From assembly GCF_964275005.1 (NCBI RefSeq), contig NC_092686.1:11219032-11283031 (forward strand): a stretch of 64,000 nt of DNA, read 5' to 3'. Positions 10,825 through 22,873 of the stretch are shown here, one piece after another (position 1 is the first letter of the stretch; each line of letters opens with the position of its first letter). Below the pieces are notes generated by a model that searched no databases, was not told where the DNA came from, and saw nothing but the letters and a program-made list of their open reading frames with translations. Position numbers and translations under genes: made by a program. The DNA is from Diadema setosum. Taxonomy: Eukaryota > Echinodermata > Echinoidea > Diadematoida > Diadematidae.

Positions 10825-11921
10825 TTAAGTAATCTATATTTAATATAAATGCTGTAAGAAAATAATAAAACAAACTTGAATAATATATTGCTTACTCATC
10901 AATTATCTAGGGATCCACGTCCTACAAGCTTAGCTTTTTTGTGGATCGCTATTTTCCAAAATTGAAGTTATTTTCTGAAAGCTCGCGAAGTATACATGTA
11001 TACGCATTGTTCCTTCTGATTATTGTACATATGTTGATGTATATAATTTATTTCGTATATTACATGAACCTTTTGTAAAAGTGTAGACAATATCATTTTA
11101 TGATATGTATACTTTGCATTACGTTTTGATTTTCTTTGATTGGAAATAAACTATGATTGAACTTGAACTTGAACTTAGTACGCGCGAGTGAGCTGAAATT
11201 TGCATAGACCCTATTTCCGCGTCATCATCACGTTTTGTTCTTATATTTTTTTTATGACAGATATTAGGCGAGCGAGCCGAAAATATTTGTTTTCCAGCTT
11301 ACAAAACATGGAATTCTTGTCATTTTTGCTTATTAAATCTTACAATTCTAGTCAAAATAATAATAGTGACGGCGTTATAGATAACGATTTATACCAACAA
11401 ATAGAGGACTTGAAAAAATCCTCTGAATTAGTACGAGCGAGTGAGCCGAAATTTGTATATTTCTGCGTCATCATTACGTTTTGTTCTTATTTTGTTTTGT
11501 TTTTTTGCCCCTCCCCCCCCCCCCCGTGTTCGAAACAGTTGGCGCCCTCCTTTGATCCAATCGGCGATCTCTTCAGAATAAAAGAAATTGCAGCCGCTGC
11601 TACGTGAAACATTTTGCCTGTTAAATATAAAATGACATGTGTGAACACAATATACATTGTCATTTTGTCCGCGTCATCATCATGTTTTGTTTTTATCTTA
11701 TTTGATTTGACTGCCCCCCCCCCCCCGGTCGGGTCGAGGGTTTTTTTTTTTTCTTCTTCTTCTTCTTCTTCTTCTTCTTCTTCTTCTTCTTCTTCTTCTT
11801 CTTCTTCTTCGTTTTTGTTTTGTTTGTTTTGTTTTGTTTTGTTTTTTTCGTTTTTTGGCGCCCCGAAGAAGTGGCGCCCGGGGCAAGTGCCCCCCTTGCC
11901 CCCCACACCGATACGCCACTG

Positions 11922-12404
11922 TCTGTTGGGATTGTATTTAGTTCACGTGATTTGTTTGGTGAGTTCTTGATTAATAAGTTAATGTTCTATACCATCTAAT
12001 AGTGACATACTGTAACTCACTCAATTCTTACTTGGCCTCACAGACAATGTCATCTGACTGTACGATGGAAGTTTGGAAAGACTGTTGAATTGCCAGGATT
12101 CTACCAACAAAATTCTGATTAAAACAATTTTCAAGCTCAGTCTGATCACCATGAGTGAGGTATTTTGGTAAAAGTTAAAGCAATAACAGCTTTATACAGT
12201 TTCTTTGTGTCTTTCAGAAAATCCGTAATGCTTTTGAATGGTAATTTGATGAAGACTTAATGAAGGCATTTACATATTGCTTTTGAGTACAATATCTGCT
12301 TGTGAAATTCCCGTTTTATGGACCTTAAATTTCGTTTTATTTGTCAGCGAAGATTTGCTCGAGCTATTTCTTGGGTATGGTACCATAAAGCGTTGGGGTG
12401 AATA
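11922..12404. other. Non-coding stretch
   Basis: No gene or clear repeat was seen between the hAT-like element and the L2-like fragment. Confidence 0.4.
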
Positions 12405-13012
12405 AACCTTGAGCCGTTTCTCATGTGCTAATATTTATCAACCTTCCGCTGCCCGCCTTGTTACACTTGCCAAACGTGAACACATAATCCTTCAAGATCT
12501 GCACTGGCTTCCTATAAGATATCGTATTCAATACAAGATCCTCCTCATTACTTTCAAGGCACTACACGGAACAGCCCCGCACTACATTACAGAACTCATA
12601 ACCCCATATAAGCCTACTAGATGTCTCCGATCCTCTGCTCGAAACTTGCTTGTTGTACCTACCATTCGAACGAAGTCTTATGGGGACAGGGTTTTTTCTT
12701 TTGCTGCATCTACTCTATGGAATTCTCTGCCAGACCCACTTAGAAGTCAGATGCCAATAGACAATTTCAAACAAAAACTCAAAACCTATCTTTACGAAAT
12801 AGCCTATGATTGTTAAACTTGAAGTCATTTTTCAGTAGTACTGGCAGCTTTGACCTTCACGTATATTTAAGAAATAGAGATTGTAGGGTAATATATTGTG
12901 CTTGGTAAATTGTAATTTTTGTTGCTACATTTTGTATTATGGTATAATTTGTTTATTTGTTTGTAAAGCGCATTGAAATTCTTTTCAAGTCTGAAATGCG
13001 CTATATAAGAGC

Positions 13013-13043
<31 letters not shown>

Positions 13044-13045
13044 CA
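12405..13045 (+). mobile_element. 5'-truncated L2/CR1-like LINE, 3' end
   Basis: The frame 12409-12816 encodes the C-terminal part of a LINE protein: AARLVTLAKREHI, LQDLHWLPIRYRIQYKILL, FKALHGTAPHYI, SYGDRVFSFAASTLWNSLP and FKQKLKTYLYE. The 3' UTR ends in GCGCTATATAAGAGCTTTT followed by (TTA)n at 13016-13043, the usual end of L2-like elements. The endonuclease and catalytic reverse transcriptase regions are missing, as expected from 5' truncation on insertion. It belongs to a different family from the LINE at 7 kb. Confidence 0.85.
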
Positions 13046-13194
13046 TTATCATCAAGGGCAGAAGTGAAAAAGATGCATGTTGTAAATACATGTATTCACT
13101 TATTGAATTCTTCATCAACACTATAATAGTTAGGTCAGGGAGGTGAGACACCTCCCTGGTTAAGTTCATATTCTTAGGGTCTTAGGTTCATAAT

Positions 13195-14951
13195 ATTTAC
13201 AAGAACAATGAATTTTCTTAACCAATTCTCAATTTGGGTTTCGTCAGAAACACAGCACCGTTCATGTCCATTTGAAGTTTATTGACCACACACCGCGCAT
13301 ACTATTTATAATCATTCTCATCTTATTGGTATCTTCCTGAACTTCTCCAAGGCCTTCGATACAATTAATCATGACATTTTACTTCACAAAATATTGTCTT
13401 ATTATGAATACGGGGGAAGGCCTTGGAGTGATTCAGGAATTACCTACAAAATCGAAAACAATACATAACTCTGAACGAGAACAACTCAAGTCTATCTTCA
13501 TTGTGGCGTCCCACAGGGTAGCTTGTTAGAGGACCTTTACTTTTTCTTATTTACATGAATGGCTTTTGCAGATAATGTGACATACTCTCATTTATACTCT
13601 TTGCTGATGACTCAAATATTTTCTTTTCTCGCCAAAATCCAGATACTCTCGTTCGAATCGTTAATTCCGAATTGAAGAAAAAGTGTTTCAGTGGATAAGA
13701 GCTACTGAATTATCACTTAATCTCCAGAAAACCGAGTAATATGCTTTTTAGCAATTCCAGAAGCTTTGCGCATAGGTTATTTCTGATGACTCTGCACGTA
13801 TCACGATGGACGATAAACTTTCGTGGAGGCCGCATAATTTCGACTAATATTGATATCATTGATAGACTCAAGTTTCATATCAAATTACCCTGTTTGTTGC
13901 GGTTGTATTTTCTCTAATTTTACCTTATCTTGATTACGGACTCCTAGCATGGGGTAGTGCCCATCAAACTATACTAGATATACTACTGTTACAAAAGAAA
14001 AGAAAAACAAAAACGAGCACTTCGTATTATTTGTGGCATCCCGCCACGTTCTTATTCAGATCCATTATTCACTAAATATAAGATTTTGAAAATCAAAGAT
14101 TTGTACCTTTATTTTTTCATCTTGGCAAGTTTTGTGTTTAATTACAACACAAATGCACTTCCCAATATTTTCAATTCAATGTTCCCACGGAACCAGTTTT
14201 TTCATAAATATCCCACTAGACAATCGATGAGTTTCATTTACCCCTCCTGAGAACTTTATTGGCTCAGAATACATTTTATTTACACCGGCCCCAGATTTTG
14301 GAATTCATTAAGCTGTGAAGCAAAAAAAAAAAAAATATATATATTCATCTTTGTATTATTTTAAGTGCAAGTTGAAATTCTTTCTGTTAAATCCTCTCTG
14401 ATATCTTTTCTCTTTATTAGCTAGGTCTCATCAACCTCAGGGTTCAATACACCATCAATCAGTCAGTCACTAAATTCATTATTTCGCAATGATTTAGCTA
14501 TAATGATACTTCCACAGCTGTGAGCTGTGAGCTCTGAAGCACCCCAATTCCCTGTTCCATTTCCCTTGTTCAGCGTGTATAGGCATTCTCTTTTTTCTTT
14601 TTTTCCTTCCGTTCTTTCCATCTATTCTGTCAAGACGTCTTGTGTTTCTCCTGTTTTGTTCCGTCCTGTCGTAAATTATATTTGTGATAAGTATTTGTAA
14701 ATAAGTAATTCATAAGATTCTTTGAGTGGTTAACAGTATACAAGCTTGTTAGTGGACCTCTCAATTTGTTTTCTTAACTAAAACATAACTTTGCATTTTT
14801 GCCAGTATGCATTTTTATGTTAAACTGTATCATTTTATCTCTTGCAGAGGCGAATGTTTATGTTCATGATGTAATTCCTGATTTATTCTGTTTTATGTTT
14901 GTTGGAAAAAGAAGAATGAAAATAAATGAATTGAATCAAATTGAATTGAAT
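13195..14951 (+). mobile_element. Decayed 5'-truncated relative of the 7 kb LINE
   Basis: The sequence follows the reverse transcriptase half of the 7 kb LINE. LNFSKAFDTINHDILL can be read near 13335-13383, GVPQG near 13506, FADDSNIFFS near 13600 and the C-terminal ARQSMSF/GPRFWNS region near 14220-14310. Many frame shifts and stops interrupt it. The start corresponds to about 8860 of the complete copy. The tail is TTGAATTGAAT at 14941-14951, against TTGAAC repeats in the complete copy, so the two may be related subfamilies. The intervening 3' UTR has the same CT-rich character. Confidence 0.8.
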
Positions 14952-15848
14952 AATCCTTTGTTCATGATCTGATTCGTCCAGATTATGCGGTAAAAGATCA
15001 TACCGTATATATGATCAGGAGCATGCAGAGAAGGGAAACCTATTTGCAAATACTTTACAAATTTCCTACTTCGTTGACTTCTACACCTGATAATCAGTCT
15101 GTTCCCTATACGATGAAGTGCAAAAAAAAATAATAAAAATAGTGAAAACATTCATGGACAATATGATATTTATACTGCCCTTAGAAGTAGGTCCCTACAT
15201 GGCAGCTCCTTCTTTGCATATTTTGCCCATAATTTGTATGTCATTCAAAGTTCATTTCGTCTTTCGACGAAAACATAGTATGTACATTTCAATTTCTCAG
15301 GCAACAGAGAATGAGGTAAATATAACATTGTATATAGAATATAAGACAATATGATAACAGGCCTATATTGTGAGATAATTTCGACAAAGGATTGAATAGC
15401 ATCAACTTCTTTTCTGCGGCCCCTGGTATTACCTTCTTGTTAGTGCAGGATGTTATTAGTGTTATTGGATTTGTCATTTCTGTCGAGAAACAGCTGATAG
15501 ATTGCATGTATGGAGAAAAGGTGATGATTTCCCTTTTTTATGCCAATAATTGGTCTTGCACTGAGAATCATACTAGTTTGTGGGGGGGGGGGGGGTTGTT
15601 ATTAAGCGTACCTATAACCCTATGCCAAAAGAGCCCAATTCCCAACTTTAAATCTAAAGTAGCCTACTGCTAGGCATCACATTTGTCAATAACCCCACCA
15701 TGAAGGGACTATTATGGAACAGTTATATTATTATTTCTTGAATCCACTAAACAAATCAAATAACAACACCTCAGCGGCAAATCATCCTTCTGACCTGCTG
15801 ATTTAAGTCCCTTGCACTTTGACGTTAGCGAATACTACAGTATAGTAG
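14952..15848. other. Non-coding stretch
   Basis: No supported gene is seen. A run of G lies near 15581-15594. Confidence 0.4.
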
Positions 15849-16020
15849 GCTTGTTCTTCTAAACCCACCGATCAAGTCCTTTCTCGGCGGCGATTTGGTC
15901 CCCCCGAATTTGCGTATAAATCCGCCCATTCGACCCCCTCAGCGGCGATTTGGTCCCCCGAATAGGCTTCTTCGTACAAACCCGGCGATTCGATCCCCCT
16001 CGGCGGCGATTAGGTCCTTG
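15849..16020. repeat. Three-unit tandem repeat, GGCGGCGATTTGGTCCCCC
   Basis: Three units of about 54-62 bp share TCGGCGGCGATTTGGTCC followed by CCCGAA and a variable CTTCTTCGTACAAACCC/GCGTATAAATCCGCCC part. Related GGATATTTGGTCC and GGAAATAAGGTCC words continue to about 16100. It is GC-rich compared with its surroundings. Confidence 0.75.
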
Positions 16021-16099
16021 CGAAACGGATATTTGGTCCTAGGATACTATTTCCTAAATTCGAACCCGGAAATAAGGTCCCCCGGAGTCTTTTTCCGGA

Positions 16100-17210
16100 C
16101 GGACATTACTTCCTACCACACCGGTTGCACTGACCCCCATAAAAAGATGCCACCAGTGACCCAATTTGTTGTCGTCGTTTTTTCCTCCTCAAGTGGTTGG
16201 GCCATAAAATAGGGTGTGGTACATTCAAGATGAAGCCGTGTTCATGGAACATTATGTTTCGAAGGTCAGGTCGCACAATGGTGTGATGAAAATGGTGAGA
16301 GAAAATGTGACAGTTTGTAAAATGAGTCAAGTAACAAAACGCACAAACATGCATACGCATATACCAAGAGAGGCAAACAAACTATCCCATGAATAGGTAC
16401 AGGCACCAAAGAGGAAGCCCATTTGGCTAAGTGACGTCACTTCGACTAATCTTTATCATTAGTTTATCGTCTGGTTCCTCAACGGGTTTTTCATGAAATT
16501 TCAGATTCTCTCTGACGAGACAGTAAGAAGGTTCGTATTTGTCCTTCATGATGAATTATATAGATCGATACTCATTCTCCCTGTTAATACCAATGTGCTA
16601 CTTGTATATCATCCACATGCGCAATAATGATTCACATAACCGGTGCCTCTACATTACATTATTACCCTATAACAACAGGTAGTTGTATACTCCTGCTATA
16701 TGATGTTAATGATTATAATCTATCAAGGGAGTGGGGTTGAAGGAGCACACTGTCTGTAACTCCCGTGGTGTGACAAGACATGTCTGCTATGTAGAGCCTG
16801 GTCGTATTTTTCCATCCTTCTTCAACTATTCCACCAATTTCCTTCCCTCGCTCTCAGCGTCTTAGCTCTGGAATGCATCGAGTTCACCCCATTTTACGAC
16901 TGAGGTCAACACGGCTCGGTTGTCATGGTAACCGCAGTGTCTACGCGCGCTGGTAGAAACAGAAACAGACACAGACACGAGTCTCTTGTTTCTAATGTGG
17001 TGCTTGGCTGTATGTGGCACATGAATGATTGGTCTTCCAGTAAGAATGTGTGTAAGGGGACACAGGTTACCGCTGGTTAACACTTCAGGTAGCATGTCCT
17101 GCTTCTTGGTCGTGCTGTGTGAGATACAGTACATGAAAACATGGAGGAAACGAGACGGCTCCAGGTTGAAAAAAAAATGACTGACTTGGCTGACTCTCCT
17201 ACCTTACGAT
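16100..17210. other. Non-coding stretch
   Basis: No supported gene or repeat family was recognised here. Confidence 0.4.
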
Positions 17211-17214
17211 AGAA

Positions 17215-17772
17215 AGGGAAGATAAACCCCAAGAGCAATGTGGATTGAGTGAAAGCAGCAACATTAGTAGAACACATCAGTGAAAGTTTGAAGAAAATCG
17301 GACAATCGATGCAAAAGTTATGAATTTTTAAAGTTTTGGTGTTGGAACCGCTGGATGAGGAGACTACTAGAGGTTATGACGTATGAGTGGACAACAATAC
17401 CAAGAAAATATAAAGAAAATTCTACAAAAATCCATTTTTCATGAAAATTACAAATTCCATCAACTTGATATTGACATATGTTAAGGGTAGCAATTATTCC
17501 CCCTGCTTTCTGAAAGAGGTTGGTCCATTGCTCTTTCATGATTCTAGAAAAGTGAATTTTTGTTGAATTTCCTTTATATTTTCTTTGTATTGTTGTCCAC
17601 TCATACGTCATATCCTCTAGTAGTCTCCTCATCCAGCGGTTCCAACACCAAAACTTTAAAAATTCATAACTTTTGCATCGATTGTCCGATTTTCCTCAAA
17701 CTTTCACTGATGTGTTCTACTAATGTTGCTGCTTTCACTCAATCCACATTGCTCTGGGGTTTATCTTCCCTT
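17215..17772. mobile_element. Palindromic TTAA MITE, family A copy 2
   Basis: AGGGAAGATAAACCCC at the left and its complement GGGGTTTATCTTCCCT at the right mark the ends. The right flank is TTAA (17773-17776); the left tetramer is AGAA, so it has mutated. Long arms (CAATGTGGATTGAGTGAAAG and GTTTTGGTGTTGGAACCGC with their complements) make almost the entire element a hairpin. No coding capacity. Confidence 0.85.
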
Positions 17773-18060
17773 TAATGTTCCTTTGTTTATTTACAAACAA
17801 TAATGCTATATTCCATAACGGCCAAAGTGGGTTATTCCGTCATTGACATTAACGTCTTATATGTTCAACGTCTTGGATTTGTATCAAAGAGGATGATTGT
17901 TTCTGTTCACAACTTGGCGTCATATTAAAGAACATGCTCTAGGTCCAATCTATAATGTCACTGAGAAATCGGAAATGGGTGATTTTAACAGCATTTGATT
18001 TCTTTTGGCGAAGTGAGATCTAGAAGCACTACCCGAAAACAGAAACGAGGACATATTTAA

Positions 18061-18425
18061 TGGATTGTACAGTTCAATATGGTTGAGACCCGGGCTTCAG
18101 GTTTCTAATTTCTTTGGTGAGATAATGAGAAACCTCTTATGAAATATGAAAGAGCATGTAATTTCAAGAGGAGTTCGATATTTATTTGATGAAAATTGGT
18201 TTTGAAACGGTTGAGATAAACAAGCAGTACAATCACATGTTGGGACCCACTTTTTACTAGGGTCTCTTTGTTTTACTTTGTTTTTGGATATCTCAGTCAC
18301 TGCAGAACCGATCTCCGTCAAATAAACTTTCAATTCCGCTATGCTCTGTAATATTTCATAAGTGGTTTCTCAGTATCTTTCAAAAAGTTAAAAGCTTAAT
18401 CCTCATCCCCACCAATACCATTCCT
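18061..18425. mobile_element. TTAA MITE, family B copy 2 (diverged)
   Basis: TTAA flanks both sides (18057-18060 and 18426-18429). It shares GAGATAATGAGAAACCTCTTATGAAATATGA-type sequence with the copy at 10442-10824 (compare about 10497-10528) and the complement GTTTTTGGATATCTC. Terminal repeats are degraded. Confidence 0.8.
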
Positions 18426-18429
18426 TTAA

Positions 18430-21100
18430 CATGAGTACCAGCTGAGGGCTCTGAATAGAGCCTTGGTTACCTTGAAGGCCACATGTCTTTCTTTTCTTGC
18501 CTTAAAGGGGGGGGGGGGTCTAATAAAGGGTAAAATCAAGATGAATATACTTATTAGTAGGATAAAATATAGGATAGATAGGATACTATGTATAATGGAA
18601 TGTATATTATATTCTTTTACCATTCTTTTAGCTTACCTTTATTTAAACATGGAGATGGGTCATTCCCACCTCTCTCAATGAAGTGTGGAAGAAGAAAGAA
18701 AGTATGAAATTGAGAAAGAAAGAAAGGAAAAGAAGGAAGGAGGAAATAGTACTATACTACTTAATTCCTACATCAACGTGGACGTTTTTATCTCTATTTT
18801 GACTCCAATCTCCCAAGCTCTCACTGAAAGATGGACTAGTTTGATGATCATTTCGGTTTCGAGTTGGGAAAATGAACAGCCAACATCTGTTGCGAGCATT
18901 GGAGAATAATTGAAGGCTGATAGGATAGATAGATACTCGCCACAAAGACAAAGAACAGAAGAGAGGGAGAAAAAAAAAATGAAGAGAAAACTTGTACGAG
19001 AAATAGGTTCCTTCAACCCCCCCCCCCCAAAAAAAAAAAAAAAAAAAAAAGAAGGCGTAATTATGACGTGAACGACGTCGCGTTACACACCGAGCACTCT
19101 GGTAAGGTGTCAAGGTAATGTCATGCAATAGCTCGTAAATAGCCCCTGGGTCAAAGCAGAGACCCTAGTTTCAGATGCCTGACATTTCCTGAGTGCAAGT
19201 CATCTCGATCGTGACTGGTTGCAGTCCTGATGATAAAAACTTCAAGCAACACAAAACCAAACCAAACTAAAACAAACCAAATCAAAACAAAACAAAATGC
19301 CGAAAGGGAAAAATTTCGCGCCTTTTTAGCGTTAGTATTCAAACTTTAGCAAATGTAATTTTCGGAGCAAACATAGAGCTGGGTTATAAGCTGCAAGGCG
19401 GCAGATTAACATCGACCCAAAACCACATGACTCCATTTGTTATCGAAGAACAACTTGACCGTGCTTGTATGAGGGCTCATTATACTCGGAGCAATTACAA
19501 TATAAACGAGTGATTTACGATAAACACTTTTCGTTTACCCACTATAGTTGACATAAACTGCAAGTATTTAGAATAGGTTCTCGTTTGTATAAGTGCTCTG
19601 TTCTAATGTCGTGAATGAATGCAAATTGAAAGGTTAAGAAATTGAGCGACCAGATCAACGGGATATCGAAATTTGCGACCATTATTATTTTGTACCCGTC
19701 CCGGAAGCGTGAAGTGAACAGTATAAACAAAGTTGCTTCAGCTCCAATTGTGTTCCTTGTAGATGAGTAGACGGATTTTTTTTTTCTTCTCCCGAGCAGC
19801 ATCCTTCCGTCAGTCGACAAGTTCCAAACTTCGCTGCACCCACCTCTTACGAATCCTGGAGACGACATACTTTCAGCATCCTGGTAAAACGGTGCGCATC
19901 CTGGACGACACACCCTTCCGATCCCTTGAACCTTGGAGGTCATGACCTCGTTCGCCGCCTCATAAAAAATGCCACCGTCCTGGATCTCCCGATTACAAAT
20001 CGTCTTCGCCCAATGAAAGGTCGCGGAAGGTCAGGTCAACCCGACAGCAATTTATACAGTAACTTCTTGATGGGAACGTCTGCCGCAAATTTCGACTAAT
20101 TCTTGGCTGCATCTGCTGCACATTACATCTGGAGTTTTAGAAGTTGGACCAGGGAGGAAGAAGTAACGAGGCTGATTGGAAGAGGATATTTTCAATATTT
20201 AACTTCAAATTGTAACCCGAACTTCGGAGTGTTTGCAGCAAAGTCAAATCCAGCGTCTTTCGTGGAAAAGTTTTCATGTGTATATCATGCCTCTTTAGTT
20301 GTGCCTATCTTACTGGTGTTTATAGCCTTGGTGTCCTCTCAAAAGTTTTTCATCTGCAATCTCCTTGCCACTCCCTTCCTTAGTGTACTGCATTGTTTAT
20401 TTTAGTTGTTCATGAATCCTTGTTGCTTTCAGTTATATCATTCTCTTGCTTCTACTTCTCGTTATTTTTATCTAACATTTCCGTGATCATTATATATCAT
20501 TATTATGATCATCATTGATGTAACTACAGTATTCTTATCTGAATTTTCAATCATGCTTATTTCAATGAGTACAATGAGTACAATTATCACTCGTTGCTAA
20601 TCACAAACAGATTCAATATAAGAAGGAATTCTAAAAAGGATTTTGTTGAGTTACAAATTTCCAAGGCATGATTATTATTCCAACAATTTGCCGTTTTAGT
20701 CAATGTTATGAGTCAATAACGTTTTTGAAGAGAAGAAAGTTCGAAGTGACCCGAGATCTTAGCAAAGTATCGCAATCCCATTCACTCCGAGGGCCGCTGT
20801 CTTTAAAATTTGACCTTTGGTTACAGCCCTTGGGGTTACACCATGTTCCCTCAGCTGATTTAGGACACCCACTTGTCCCCTATTGATTATCCAAATCCCC
20901 TGTCAATCAAGACTGTCCAACTGTTGCTATGGTTTCGCAAATACACCAATCCCACGCAGTGTGCGTAGGCCCAATATGCCTTATCTTTTTAATATTCTAA
21001 GCATAAAACACAACAACAAAACAAAACTCGGGGAAAATTTTGCACCAATCCATAACATACATGTACTTCTATTCTTCTATTTTGCGTTAATATTTCATTT
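18430..21100. other. Non-coding stretch with homopolymers
   Basis: A C run followed by about 22 A lies near 19017-19050, and an A/C-rich AAACCAAA tract at 19250-19296. Short open frames have no recognisable domains. Confidence 0.4.
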
Positions 21101-21103
21101 TTC

Positions 21104-21150
21104 TTTGTGTGTGTGTGTGTGTGTGTGTGTCTGTCTGTCTCTCTGTGTGT
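21104..21150. repeat. (GT)n and (CTGT)n microsatellite
   Basis: A GT dinucleotide run is followed by CTGTCTGTCTCTCTGTGTGTG. Confidence 0.9.
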
Positions 21151-21589
21151 GTTTACTGTTCTAAATCGCTTGGTTCTTTTCTTTATTCTGAAATAACAGT
21201 TTGTGGGGTTATTTGGAATGCTGATGGAGTATGTAGTTACAGCCACGACCGAAACTAGACTAATATGCTGAAATTATAAATAAACTTTGATTCACTTGGG
21301 CAATCTGTCCTTGCCTTCTAACAGACACAAAATTGTTGGGGGTGATGTTACTGAACTTCATTTTGTGCATTCAGTATACAATGTATTAGAGGTGCAATTG
21401 TACCAGCAACACACAGCTTTGAGAAAATCTGTCATATAACCATTCTTTAATCATGAAATCTACTCGGAGAAAAACATAATCAGAGAAAGTCTAAGTGTTG
21501 TTTACATGTTGAGATATTATTTGAAAAGATGTAAATACAAATTTTCATCTATTTATCTCTCTCTATCTACGTACCTATCTATCTATCCA

Positions 21590-21596
21590 TCCATTC

Positions 21597-21661
<65 letters not shown>

Positions 21662-21672
21662 ATCTATCTATC
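21590..21672. repeat. (CTAT)n microsatellite
   Basis: About 18 nearly perfect tetranucleotide units run continuously here; looser TATC/CTGT tracts follow at 22475-22500, 22560-22620 and 22675-22692. Confidence 0.95.
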
Positions 21673-22581
21673 TGTATGTATGGTGTATATAAATAAACTC
21701 TTCCCCCTTTTTTTTTTTTTATTAATGATAGGCTCGTTTAGGAATCTCAAGTGTTGCAGATTTGTATATGACGCCTGTGACATTTAGATGGAATAAAACC
21801 GATTTATGACATCGATCGGCACGGAAGATATAAAGAAGACAATCATTCTCACATGACAAGTTGTCTTGACGTTGGGATGAAAGATTTGTGTGATATGACG
21901 AGGGTTGTGAGAAGTAATAACACTGGCCAAACGTGAAAGAGCAAGACACTCGGTAATGGTCTAGAAATACAGCTTTATATTACATCTCATGCGCAAAGAG
22001 TGTTGTGCTATATTAATGTCATAAAGGGCCATTTCTCAAGCTCAGCACATCTTGTGGAACGATTAGGAGGTCAGTCACATTCTACCTTCAAATATTGTAT
22101 TCGGTATTTGATCTATTTTAAGGTTACACAATGTATTTTTCACCAGCTATAATATCATCACATTTGTGCAATATTGAAGTAAACACATATCACAACTGAC
22201 TCTAATATTATATTCTTGCCATTTAAACATCATGAATTTCACTGCAAGAAAGTTTTCCCCAAAAAAACATGTATTAATTATAATTATGGGTACATGATGT
22301 GCAGGTATCACCTTCCATCTTTGCAAAATGAAATAGTGTACATGAGTGACCCGTTACTCCTCTCTTCCTTTCTATCCATATATTTTTCTTATTCTATGAA
22401 CATGATCTTTCTACTCCTCCGGTTTCCCTTAAACACATCCCCCCTCTCTCTCTGTCTATATCCTATTTATCCATATATCCATATATCTATCTACATTGTA
22501 TAATTATATTTCTCTTATTCTATCAACATTATCCTTCTTCTGCTCTGGTTTCCTTTAAACTCTCCTCTGTCAGTCTGTCCA

Positions 22582-22619
<38 letters not shown>

Positions 22620-22713
22620 CCTCTCTCTTTATCCTTCCATTTATACATTTCTCTGAGTCTATCTACTTTTTTCTCTCTATCTATCTATCTGTATATTTCT
22701 CTCAGTCTATCTA

Positions 22714-22873
22714 CTGTAAAACCAGAAATTTTTGCGTTCAATGAGACTTTCAAGAATTTTGCGAGGAACCAAGGTTGTGAAAGCAAAATGCACGCGAAAG
22801 TTTCATGCCACGAAAAAGGCCTTCGGATGCGATTCAAGAAAGTTTCATACCGCAAATGTTTCTGGTTTTACAG
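22714..22873. mobile_element. TA-flanked MITE with CTGTAAAACCAGAAA ends
   Basis: The inverted ends are CTGTAAAACCAGAAA and TTTCTGGTTTTACAG, flanked by TA on each side (22712-22713 and 22874-22875), as in Tc1/mariner-type insertions. The 160-bp interior contains repeated TTTTGCG/CGCAAA and TTTCATG words but no open frame. Older related sequence (GCAAAAATTGCATGCTGCGAA) is visible near 23510-23545. Confidence 0.8.

Larger units (their letters stand above)
6762..11174 (+). mobile_element. Near full-length CR1/Jockey-group LINE
   Basis: The element carries an endonuclease-reverse transcriptase frame, a 3' UTR and a short tandem TTGAAC tail (11155-11174) instead of poly(A), as in CR1/L2-type elements. 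The host motif TTAGT stands on both sides (6757-6761 and 11175-11179), a plausible short target duplication. The host sequence resumes as TAGTACGCGCGAGTGAGC, which matches an uninterrupted copy near 11430. A TTAA MITE is inserted in the 3' UTR at 10442-10824. There is no separate ORF1; the region 6762-6999 is probably 5' UTR. Exact clade (CR1, Crack, Daphne or Rex1-like) cannot be settled by eye. Confidence 0.85.
6029..11921. mobile_element. hAT-like element with CAGTGGCGTATC ends, split by a LINE
   Basis: The left end reads CAGTGGCGTATCTAGGG at 6029 and the right end reads GATACGCCACTG ending at 11921, its inverted repeat. Both ends continue into related GGCGCCC...GGGCAAG sequence. The flanking octamers TCAGTTGT (6021-6028) and TCTGTTGG (11922-11929) agree at 6 of 8 positions, fitting a decayed 8-bp hAT duplication. 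The body, about 1.5 kb without the LINE, has no transposase. It contains internal repeats: GCGAGCGAGCCGAAAAT near 6196 and 11267, AGATAACGATTTATACCAA near 6678 and 11379, and GCGTCATCAT...GTTTTGTT at 11219, 11466 and 11670. A (TTC)n tract lies at 11753-11810. Superfamily assignment is inference from ends and target duplication. Confidence 0.65.

Noticed and set aside
11614-11970. 118-residue frame with a serine and phenylalanine run
   Set aside because: It is driven by the (TTC)n tract and the right end of the hAT-like element.
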